A stretch of 7,147 bases of DNA from Desulfobacterales bacterium. GTDB lineage: Bacteria > Desulfobacterota > Desulfobacteria > Desulfobacterales > JAHIVH01. Positions 1-6,400 of this stretch are shown here, piece after piece; positions within the stretch are counted from its first letter, which is position 1; every line of letters starts with the position of its first letter. The notes below the pieces were generated by a model. The model was not told the origin of the DNA. It saw only the letters and a list, made by a program, of their open reading frames with translations, and did no database searches. Where the stretch lies: the NCBI GenBank assembly GCA_020056645.1, contig JAGVHJ010000572.1, positions 1 to 7,147 of the forward strand. The letters are read 5' to 3'. The translations under genes were made by a program, and so were the position numbers.

Positions 1-492
1 AACCTCCAGGGCTTTTGCCGTCTGGGATAGGGAGATGGGGGGCGTGAGACGCCTGGCGATTTCCGACTCATCAAGCGCGCCGCCCTTGAAACGGATCACC
101 TCCCGGATAACGGGGTAGTACCATCTGGAGAAATAGTCGTAACTCGCCTTGTCCAGATGGTGGACACCGGAAGGCCCCTTTATGGCCATCAGTTTTTGGT
201 AATAGTGATTTTTGTCGTCATGGGTTTTCGCCTGGTTCATGAAGACCAGGATCTCGAAAAACTCCCGCTCTTTTTTCTTGAGACCAAATCCTTTTGCGAT
301 TTTAGAGAGGCTCTCCAGGGAGAGGTTCCGCTTGCCGTCGAAAACCAGCTGGATGAAGTTGGGCGAGGCGAATCCCGATTTGTGGGCGAAGTACCGGAAG
401 GAAAACTTTTTATCCTTGCGCTTGTGGTGTTCGAACATGTCCCGGAGATAGCTTCGGTAGTCCAGATAATTGAAAATAAGAGGAGTCGCCAT
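1..492 (-). CDS. TIGR02147-type HTH/DUF4423 regulator-like protein, N-terminal 164 residues (partial)
   Basis: The minus-strand frame is open from ATG at 492-490 to the window edge, so the C-terminal part is missing. The family (TIGR02147, with a DUF4423 region) usually runs to about 270 residues. Its members are proteins of unknown exact role with a helix-turn-helix start, presumed to be transcription regulators. The typical opening is visible: FNYLDYRSYLRDMFE at residues 7-21. It is followed by an HTH-like segment at residues 30-71 (FSFRYFAHKSGFASPNFIQL, then NLSLESLSKIAKGFGL) and by KKKEREFFEILVFMNQAK at 72-89. From about residue 95 comes the start of the second domain, with YYQKLM and YDYFSRWYYPVIREV. 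A clear AAGGAG ribosome site lies 8 nt before the ATG, which fixes the start. No enzyme motif, signal peptide or membrane segment is visible. The gene reads away from the tRNA and stands alone here. Family assignment is by recognition of the pattern; the regulatory role is inference. Confidence 0.8.
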   Translation of the reverse strand, partial: MATPLIFNYLDYRSYLRDMFEHHKRKDKKFSFRYFAHKSGFASPNFIQLVFDGKRNLSLESLSKIAKGFGLKKKEREFFEILVFMNQAKTHDDKNHYYQKLMAIKGPSGVHHLDKASYDYFSRWYYPVIREVIRFKGGALDESEIARRLTPPISLSQTAKALEV

Positions 493-500
493 GGTCCCTG

Positions 501-506
501 CTCCTT
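501..506 (-). promoter_or_regulatory. Ribosome binding site of the TIGR02147-type gene
   Basis: Read on the minus strand this is AAGGAG, 8 nt before the ATG at 492. It supports this start over the overlapping open frame in another phase that begins further upstream (near 587). Confidence 0.7.
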
Positions 507-609
507 AATAAAGAGAAGAATGGAGATGAAAAACAAGAGAAGATCTGAAAGAGACCTATCAGAGAAACAGGGAAAAGAACAGATCAAACTGAGGGTTAAT
601 AGAGAAATC

Positions 610-627
610 CGTATTCTATAGAATACG
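610..627. promoter_or_regulatory. 18-bp perfect palindrome, candidate operator
   Basis: The sequence CGTATTCTATAGAATACG is its own reverse complement over all 18 bases. It lies 118 bp upstream of the minus-strand regulator start. Read on the minus strand it contains TAGAAT, five of six matches to a sigma-70 -10 box, but no good -35 box stands at the right distance. A half-site-like ATTCTAT recurs at 632-638 and GAATACG at 723-729. The symmetry is seen directly; the operator role, for example autoregulation by the neighbouring HTH protein, is inference. Confidence 0.4.
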
Positions 628-798
628 AGCCATTCTATCTTAAATGATAATAAATATTTGATTTTATAATATTATTTATAAATATCGTGTTTCTGTATTT
701 ATTAAGATGGCAATATCATTTTGAATACGTTTTGTGATTTTTTCGACACAGGAGTTGGGCAAATTAACAAAAACTTGAACATCTTGTGAAATCTTCCC

Positions 799-826
799 TT
801 GACTTGGAAAAAGAGATCCTTTAACT
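799..826 (+). promoter_or_regulatory. Probable sigma-70 promoter of tRNA-Arg
   Basis: A -35-like TTGACT at 799-804 (five of six matches to TTGACA) is followed after 15-16 bp by a weak -10, TTTAAC or TTAACT, at 820-826. This would start transcription a few bases before the mature tRNA 5' end at 839. The position is right but the -10 is poor. Confidence 0.45.
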
Positions 827-838
827 TGCAGGCACATT

Positions 839-914
839 GCGCCCGTAGCTCAGTGGATAGAGCACCAGCCTCCGGAGCTGGGTGCCGCTGGTTCGATTCC
901 AGCCGGGCGCACCA
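839..914 (+). tRNA. tRNA-Arg, anticodon CCG
   Basis: A full 76-nt cloverleaf can be folded by eye. The acceptor stem GCGCCCG pairs with CGGGCGC over 7 bp. The D stem is GCTC/GAGC with loop AGTGGATA. The anticodon stem CCAGC/GCTGG encloses the loop CTCCGGA, giving anticodon CCG, which reads CGG (Arg). The variable loop is the 5-nt GTGCC, and the T stem GCTGG/CCAGC has loop TTCGATT. Discriminator A911 is followed by an encoded CCA at 912-914. All stems are perfectly paired. The gene is single, with no second tRNA next to it. It is convergent with the dihydrouridine synthase gene that ends 23 nt downstream; that enzyme family modifies D loops of tRNAs. Confidence 0.97.
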
Positions 915-937
915 TCAACGAAATTTTTCCATTAAAA

Positions 938-1963
938 TTAACGGGTGAACATATTAAGGTCCGGGCGGTCGAGCCTCTCCGGTGTTTTTTCAAAGAGCCT
1001 CTCCACGTGGGCCTCCATGGCTCCCATTGTCTCTTCCCTGGACATCTCCTTATAGATGGCGTGACCGAATTTGAAGTTTGCGGAGAAATAGATGGCGAAT
1101 TTTTTAAAGAGCTTGATCGCCAACGAGGGTTCGAAATGGCGGTTCAAGAGGGCGATCATTTGAAGAATCGCATCCCGGTAAATCGCGTCCGTTATCTGGA
1201 ACCCTTCGGTCCACGCGGCGAAAATCCACGGTTTGGCGATGGCGATCCGTCCCAGGGAGAGTCCGTCACAGCCGGTTCTCCCTATCATGGCGGAACCATC
1301 GGCCCCATCGAAGATGTTTCCGTTTCCAAAAACGGGAATGGCAAGCGCTTCCTTGACTTTTTTGATGTATTCCCATTTGGGGGGGCGGGTCCGCCGGTCC
1401 GGCGCGACCCTGGGGTGAAAGGTGAGGGCGTCCGCGCCCGCATCCTCGAAGCGTCTCGCCATGTCAACGGGAATGTCCGGGTCATCCTCAAATCCGGTCC
1501 GGTATTTCACAAATAGGGGAATCGATACGGCCCGACGGACTGCTTTTACGATGTCAGAGGCGAGGACCGGATTTTTCAGGAGGGCCGCTCCGCAATTCTT
1601 TTTCAGAATCGCCTGAACCGAACAACCGAAATTTAAATCCACGCCAAAAAAGCCCTCTTTCTCGATTCGTTCGGCGGCTTTGGCCATATCCATGGGATCG
1701 GACCCAAAAATTTGGCACACCAGAGTGGGAAGCTCCTCGTCCCGCCACCGGAATACGGGGGATAGGCGACGGTTTTCATGGGGAACGGCCCTGGCGTTGC
1801 ACATTTCCGTGAACATCAGCCCATAGCCGCCATAACCGGCGAGAAGCTCCCGGAAGGCTACATGGCCAAGGCCCGCCATGGGCGCAAGAGAAAGGCGCTT
1901 TGAAATGACTTTTTTCCCGATTTTAATCGGGGTGTTGAGGAACGTTCGATCATCCGGTTTCAT
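938..1963 (-). CDS. tRNA-dihydrouridine synthase (Dus family, COG0042)
   Basis: This is an FMN-dependent TIM-barrel enzyme that reduces uridine to dihydrouridine in the D loop of tRNA in the cytoplasm. Numbering from the start chosen here (341 residues): the N-terminal flavin-barrel motif LAPMAG is at 26-31, and VDLNFGCSVQ at 108-117 carries the catalytic Cys114. GAALL follows at 125-129, VKYRTGF at 152-158, the HPR motif at 183-185, the phosphate-binding GNGNIF at 213-218 and GRIAIAKPWIF at 238-248. A helical C-terminal domain follows. The usual GCP after the catalytic cysteine is GCS here. An in-frame ATG 18 codons upstream (start 2017) exists but has no ribosome site. The ATG at 1963 has GGGAG six bases ahead and gives an N-terminus closer to family length, so I prefer it. 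The barrel resembles DusB most, but the subfamily is not settled, so no symbol is given. Confidence 0.93.
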   Translation of the reverse strand: MKPDDRTFLNTPIKIGKKVISKRLSLAPMAGLGHVAFRELLAGYGGYGLMFTEMCNARAVPHENRRLSPVFRWRDEELPTLVCQIFGSDPMDMAKAAERIEKEGFFGVDLNFGCSVQAILKKNCGAALLKNPVLASDIVKAVRRAVSIPLFVKYRTGFEDDPDIPVDMARRFEDAGADALTFHPRVAPDRRTRPPKWEYIKKVKEALAIPVFGNGNIFDGADGSAMIGRTGCDGLSLGRIAIAKPWIFAAWTEGFQITDAIYRDAILQMIALLNRHFEPSLAIKLFKKFAIYFSANFKFGHAIYKEMSREETMGAMEAHVERLFEKTPERLDRPDLNMFTR

Positions 1964-1969
1964 GGGGCT

Positions 1970-1974
1970 CTCCC
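1970..1974 (-). promoter_or_regulatory. Ribosome binding site deciding the dus start
   Basis: Read on the minus strand this is GGGAG, 6 nt before the ATG at 1963. The competing upstream ATG at 2017 is preceded by TTTTCAACCATA, with no Shine-Dalgarno match. Confidence 0.6.
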
Positions 1975-2135
1975 ATATCAGGGAACCGTTTAAAAACAAA
2001 GTTGTTTTTCCTAACATTATGGTTGAAAAGTGATTTTAATGATGCGAAAGTACAGGCCTGAAATAGGACCAGGCCGGTGCAACTATCCGGAATCACCATG
2101 TGACATATGCGGAGACCCCCTATCCAACAACGCGG

Positions 2136-2153
2136 TTTGCCATTTTCGGCAAA
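2136..2153. repeat. Inverted repeat TTTGCC-N6-GGCAAA, possible operator
   Basis: Perfect 6-bp arms at 2136-2141 and 2148-2153 are separated by ATTTTC. The repeat overlaps the candidate -35 box and the spacer of the pump promoter, where a repressor or activator site would be expected. The symmetry is seen; the function is inferred. Confidence 0.35.
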
Positions 2154-2165
2154 AGGGCGTATGGG
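2137..2165 (+). promoter_or_regulatory. Candidate promoter of the efflux operon
   Basis: TTGCCA at 2137-2142 matches five of six bases of the -35 consensus. After exactly 17 bp comes TATGGG at 2160-2165, a weak -10 (three of six). Initiation would fall near 2172, leaving a short leader before the ribosome site at 2185. The geometry is good and the -10 is poor, so this is only a candidate. Confidence 0.35.
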
Positions 2166-2175
2166 GTTCGCGAAC
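2166..2175. repeat. 10-bp palindrome GTTCGCGAAC, possible operator
   Basis: This perfect palindrome directly follows the candidate -10 box and covers the predicted transcription start, about 20 bp before the start codon of the adaptor gene. It is short enough to arise by chance. Confidence 0.3.
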
Positions 2176-2184
2176 AGACTTTGA

Positions 2185-2189
2185 GGAGG
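2185..2189 (+). promoter_or_regulatory. Strong ribosome binding site deciding the GTG start of the adaptor
   Basis: GGAGG, within GAGGAGGA at 2183-2190, stands 6 nt before GTG at 2196-2198. It argues against the upstream in-frame ATG at 2100, which would add 32 residues ahead of the signal peptide. Confidence 0.8.
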
Positions 2190-2195
2190 AAAATA

Positions 2196-3431
2196 GTGGA
2201 ACTTTCCAGGATCGGCAGGCTGCTCATGGCGATCGTTTTGTCGCCGTTCATTATTCTGGTATCCCAGGAACAGCTTTTGGCGGAGGGCCTTGTTGTGGAA
2301 AAGGCGGAGAAAGAGACTCAGATCTACGGCTACACACGAGGGGTCAAGTCCATGACCCTCTCGTCCGAGGTGCCGGGAAGAATCGTCAAGATCAATTACA
2401 ACGTGGGCGATCCCATCGGAAGCGCGCCCATCATTGAGATTGATCCCACCTTCATCAATTTCAAGATCGAACAATCCCTGATCTCCCTGAAGAAGCTTGA
2501 GATCAATATAGAACGGCTGAAATCGAACATCGCCTACCTGGAAAAGGAGTTTAAGCGGATTGATGGCCTCCATAAAAACGACAGCATCGCCGAGGTGAAG
2601 CGTGATGAGGCCTATCAGGGCGTGACTCAGGCAAGACTTGAACTGGGATCGGTGACCCAGGATAAAGAGATGATGATGCTCGCCATCAAGGAGCTTAAGG
2701 AGCAGAAAAGCCGCCACAGCCTCAAGGTTCCCAATGAAACATGCTATGTGGATGAGGATGTGTTTGTCCGGTCCGGCCCCTCAACCGATAACGAACAGAT
2801 GGGAAAGCTTTTCAAGGGAGCCCAGATCAAAAAATATGAGGATGAGAATGGTTTCACACGGATCGGCCCCGACAAGTGGATCATCTCAAGCGTCATCCGG
2901 TCCAAGCCCTCCAAGGGACTTATCATGACGGTGCGTCTCGTCGAAGTGGGCGAGATGATCGCTCCGGGCATTCCGTTGGCGAGGATCTCCGACTACCGGG
3001 AGCTGGCCGTGCCGCTGACCCTGACCGGCCAGGAGCTCACCTCCATCAAGGCCCTTCCCGACCCTTTTACAGGGATGCTTGAAGGCGCGGAGGTCAAGGT
3101 TTCGGTCAACTGGATCAATCCGGAATTCGATGAAATCACCCGGAAAACCCATGTGGAGCTGGTGGTAAAGAACTACCAGGGGGAGAAACGGGGCGGTCTG
3201 AAATTGGAAATCCCTTTGCAGACAAAAACAGAAGGGCTTCTGATTCCAAAGGCCGCTGTCACGAACCGGTATGAGAATCCCATGGTCACGATCAAGGATA
3301 CGGCCGAACCGGTTTCCATCATCATCATCGGCGAGTCGGAAGCAGGGTTGATCATCGCAGAAAACAGCAAACTGGCTCCGGGGCTTGAGCTGAAACCGGC
3401 TGCCGGCGAACAAGGTCAGACCCAGAGATAA
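2196..3431 (+). CDS. RND efflux periplasmic adaptor (HlyD/MFP family) with inserted SH3b domain
   Basis: This 411-residue periplasmic adaptor would link the RND permease encoded next to it with the TolC-type channel. The GTG start is fixed by a strong ribosome site and places a signal peptide right at the N-terminus: basic R5/R8, a hydrophobic core LLMAIVLSPFIILV (9-22), and probable cleavage after LLA29. There is no lipobox, so the protein is probably soluble. Domains in order: first lipoyl half, about 50-83 (SEVPGRIVKINYNVGDPI); helical hairpin, about 88-172, with KRIDGLHKNDSIAEVKRDEA at the turn region; lipoyl strand SLKVP at 175-179; an SH3b-like insert at about 182-235; the rest of the lipoyl domain at 239-266 (GLIMTVRLVEVGEMIAPG); a beta-barrel from 267 to about 350; and a membrane-proximal part beginning near GLLIPKAAVTNRYENP. 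Cys183, at the insert boundary, is the only cysteine. The stop lies 6 nt before the permease start. Adaptor identity is firm; the role of the insert is open. Confidence 0.93.
   Translation: MELSRIGRLLMAIVLSPFIILVSQEQLLAEGLVVEKAEKETQIYGYTRGVKSMTLSSEVPGRIVKINYNVGDPIGSAPIIEIDPTFINFKIEQSLISLKKLEINIERLKSNIAYLEKEFKRIDGLHKNDSIAEVKRDEAYQGVTQARLELGSVTQDKEMMMLAIKELKEQKSRHSLKVPNETCYVDEDVFVRSGPSTDNEQMGKLFKGAQIKKYEDENGFTRIGPDKWIISSVIRSKPSKGLIMTVRLVEVGEMIAPGIPLARISDYRELAVPLTLTGQELTSIKALPDPFTGMLEGAEVKVSVNWINPEFDEITRKTHVELVVKNYQGEKRGGLKLEIPLQTKTEGLLIPKAAVTNRYENPMVTIKDTAEPVSIIIIGESEAGLIIAENSKLAPGLELKPAAGEQGQTQR
2739..2900 (+). other. SH3b-like domain inserted in the adaptor's lipoyl domain
   Basis: Residues 182-235 of the adaptor show the bacterial SH3 pattern. 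VFVRSGPST (189-197) is the hallmark n-V-R-S-G-P-S strand. It is followed by MGKLFKGAQIKKYEDENGFTR (the family's 'G.L.KG..v.v....GW..i' pattern, with Phe220 at the usual Trp position) and by DKWIISSVI (226-234), equivalent to GWV.SSYL. The flanking residues join up as an uninterrupted lipoyl strand-turn-strand if the insert is removed. Confidence 0.8.
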
Positions 3432-3437
3432 AATCAT

Positions 3438-6400
3438 ATGAAATTCATTGTTGCTTATTTTTTAAAGAAAGCCGTCTTTGTCAACGCCATGTTCATCCTC
3501 ATGGTCATTGTCGGCATCTATTGTCTCTTTTCGAGTCCAGTGGAAAACCTGCCGCCGGTCGACACCGGAATGGTGTACATCAATACTTTCTATTATGGGG
3601 CCTCTGCGGAAGATGTGGAAAATCTGGTGACTGACCGCATCGAAAAAGCCTTGAGCAGCATGGAAAATATTGAGTTTATCGACTCGGAGTCTTACCGGAA
3701 TTTTTCCGGAATCGGTGTTAAATTCATCGATGATACGGACTATCAGCGACTTTATGATGAGCTTCGCTTCAGGGTGTTGAACATTCAGAACGATTTCCCG
3801 CCGGAGGTGGATGACCCCTCATTTTTGTTCATCGACACCCACTATTTTGCGCCGGTCATCCGGGTGCATATCCTGGGCGATATCCCCAAGGAGAGCCAGA
3901 AGCTCCTGGCGGATGAGCTGAAATCCCAGCTTGATGTTATTCCAGGGCTTAGGGATGTGCGGATCATCGGCGATTATAAACGGGAGTTCCATGTCTCTCT
4001 GGATCCCAACAAATTGAGACAACATGCGGTCACCTTCCATCAGGTTGCCGAGGCGATTCAGTCGGCCAACACGAAAATTCCCACTGGCCGCTTCAAGGGC
4101 CAATATTTCCAATACATGCTTGATGCGGGCAAAAAATTTTCCAATCAGGAAGAGGTTTTGAACGTCGTAGTGAGGCGGGACGGTGACGGCAATTTCATCC
4201 GGGTCCGGAACCTGGTCACAACGGCCCGCCTGGGGCATCGAATCCCTTACGCGATCAATTCCGCCAATGGTGAAGGCTCTATCAGCTTGATCGTGAGGAA
4301 AGAGAACAGCGGCAACGCCATTAAGATCGCCGAGCAGGTGAAAGAGATCTCGGCCCTGTTCGCCCAGACCCACGAAAAAGACGGGATCAACCTTCTCGTG
4401 ACTCATGACTCCACCGTCGAAATTTTCGACGCCATGAATACCCTGAACGGGAACCTGATTCTGGGCATGATTCTTGTCACCGTGATCCTATGGATGACCA
4501 TGGGTTTCAGAAACGCCCTTCTTGCGGCCATAGGAATTCCCTTTTCGTTTCTTTTCGCGCTTATCATCATGAGGATGACGGGTCTTTCGATTAATAGCCT
4601 GAGTCTATTTTCTTTTGTGTTGGTAAGCGGCATCATCGTTGACGACGCGATTGTGATCCTGGAAAACATCCACCGTCATCAGCAGATGGGTAAAAATATC
4701 CGGGAGGCGGTGATCGATGGCTCGGCGGAGGTGATGATTCCTGTTATCAGTTCGGCCCTTACGACCGTTGTCGCATTTGTTCCCATGCTCATCATGACAG
4801 GTGTCACGGGCGAGCTTTTTTCCGTTGTACCCAAGGTCGTCAGTTATGCGCTCTTGGGTTCTCTTTATGAAGCCCTTCTTATGCTTCCCCTTCACGTTTA
4901 TGAGTATGGCCCCAAAAAAGTTCGGGTTCAATCAGGCTTATCCTCGGACGATGGAACCCACCATCTCCACTCGGGCATTCTCGCCCCGGCATGGAGGTTT
5001 TACGAGAGACTTCTTGTCTTTTGTCTCAACAACAGAAAAAAGGTGATTCTCTCGACGCTGGTCGTTTTTATGGGATGCGTCGGTATCATCATGATTTCAG
5101 TTGCTGGAATCATGCCGTTGATAAAGATCAAGTTTTTTCCGGAAAACATGATGCGGTATCGCATATGCGTTGAAATGCCGACAGGTGCCTCCATCGAAGA
5201 GACCGATCAGGTGATCCGGGAGCTGGCCGATTTTATTCTCGCCTTTGGCGAAGGAGAGGTCTATGCGGCTACGGGAAATGCCGGATATTACGAGGATGAG
5301 GAGTACCAGTGGCACCAGGCGCACAACTTCGGTCAGCTTATCGTCACCCTTCCTCCGAAAAAGAGCCTGAAGCTTCCTGAGGGGATGCACCTTGAGCCCA
5401 TGAGATATGTGGAGCATGTCAGAAACAAGCTAAACGATCATATCGTTCGGAACTATACCAAGGAGGGGGGGGCCCCCTTAATCAAAGTCTTTGCGGAGAA
5501 GACCAGCCCTGGTTCGGGAAAGGATGTGAATATTCGGATTTCAAGCGACTCACTGGAACAGAGTCTGATCGTCGCCGACGAAGTCATGGGGTTTTTGAAA
5601 AAGGAAAACATAGAAGACGAGTTAACCGATCTTACGGATAACCGGTCCCAGATCCAGAAGGTGATTAAATACTCAGTCAAACAGGAGAAGGCCTTTGAAT
5701 ATGGATTGACCCCAGGAGCGATTACGACGCTGGTTGCGGGGGCTCTGAATGGTTGGCCGGCAGGTAACTATCGGTTGGTGGACCAGGAGATCCCTCTCAT
5801 GGTAAGGATCGCACGGACAGATGACCCGGTGAACCCAAATGGCGTAGGTCTTTCAGACCCCAGGGATATTCTGGATATTCCCGTGATTGAACAGGGAATG
5901 GCTGCGGTTTATCTGAGGGATCTGGTGGATATGAAGTACGCGACCGAGCCGGTCCTCCGGTCCCGTTATGACGGGAAACCCGCCCTGACCATCACGGCGA
6001 ATATCAAGGAGCGCTCGAAGCTCTCTTCAAGCAGCATCAAGTATATGGTTGGGAACTATTTTGCAAGTGTTTCGGAAAAATATCCTGGCGTCACCATTGA
6101 CTTCGGCGGGCAGTTCGAGAGCGCTGGAAAGGCTTATACCTCCCTCATGTATGCCTTTTTTATGGCCCTTCTTTTTATTTACCTGATCCTTTCCGCCCAG
6201 TTCGATGATTATGTGCAGCCGATGATCGTCATCTCTGCGGTCTTTTTTTCGATCATCGGCGTCGTGATCGGGCTTCTTATCACCCGATCCACCTTTACCA
6301 TCGGAAGCTTCATGGCGGTGGTGGGGCTTGCCGGGGTGGCGGTGAACGATTCCCTGGTCTTGATCGATTTCATCAATGTCCGTCACCGGGAAGGCCGTTT

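Larger units (their letters stand above)
493..838. other. Intergenic region between the TIGR02147-type gene and tRNA-Arg
   Basis: No convincing gene lies in these 346 bases. From about 508 to 606 the plus strand is strongly purine-rich (roughly three quarters A or G), so the presumed leader of the minus-strand gene would be pyrimidine-rich. From about 610 to 720 the DNA is very AT-rich and holds short palindromes, including the 18-bp one at 610-627 and ATAATATTAT at 666-675. The right end carries the probable tRNA promoter. The long plus-strand reading frame entering from the left (to 621) is antisense to the regulator and has no family resemblance. Confidence 0.7.
1964..2195. other. Divergent control region between dus and the efflux operon
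   Basis: No gene is supported here. Besides the candidate operon promoter and its two inverted repeats, there is a small inverted repeat, GGCCTG (2055-2060) with CAGGCC (2070-2075), separated by 9 nt. Hexamers resembling -10 boxes for dus are present on the minus strand (TAAAAT, CATAAT), but none has a matching -35, so its promoter is not placed. No rho-independent terminator is seen. Confidence 0.5.

Noticed and set aside
237..587. Minus-strand open frame of 116 codons overlapping the regulator
   Set aside because: It is in a different phase from the regulator frame, which has a recognisable family pattern and a good ribosome site. Its product is Ser/Thr-rich shadow sequence.
157..621. Plus-strand open frame of 154 codons
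   Set aside because: It is antisense to the TIGR02147-type gene, resembles no known family, has no good ribosome site, and runs into the AT-rich intergenic region.
665..670. Perfect TATAAT on the plus strand
   Set aside because: It lies in a very AT-rich tract where this is expected by chance, has no -35 box at a proper distance, and the nearest plus-strand gene is 170 nt away with a better placed promoter.
915..937. Bidirectional terminator between tRNA-Arg and dus
   Set aside because: The 23 bases are AT-rich, with short T and A runs, but I find no stable hairpin.
839..940. tRNA-Arg as an attachment site for an integrated element
   Set aside because: There is no integrase, no direct repeat of the tRNA 3' end in the window, and the downstream neighbour is a housekeeping dus gene 23 nt away.
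1950..2717. Minus-strand open frame of 255 codons opposite the adaptor
   Set aside because: It covers the divergent promoter, the dus N-terminus and the adaptor coding strand. The protein has no recognisable domain; it is the complement of a real gene.
2886..3437. Minus-strand open frame of 183 codons opposite the adaptor C-terminal half
   Set aside because: It mirrors the codon structure of the adaptor and has no motif or ribosome site.
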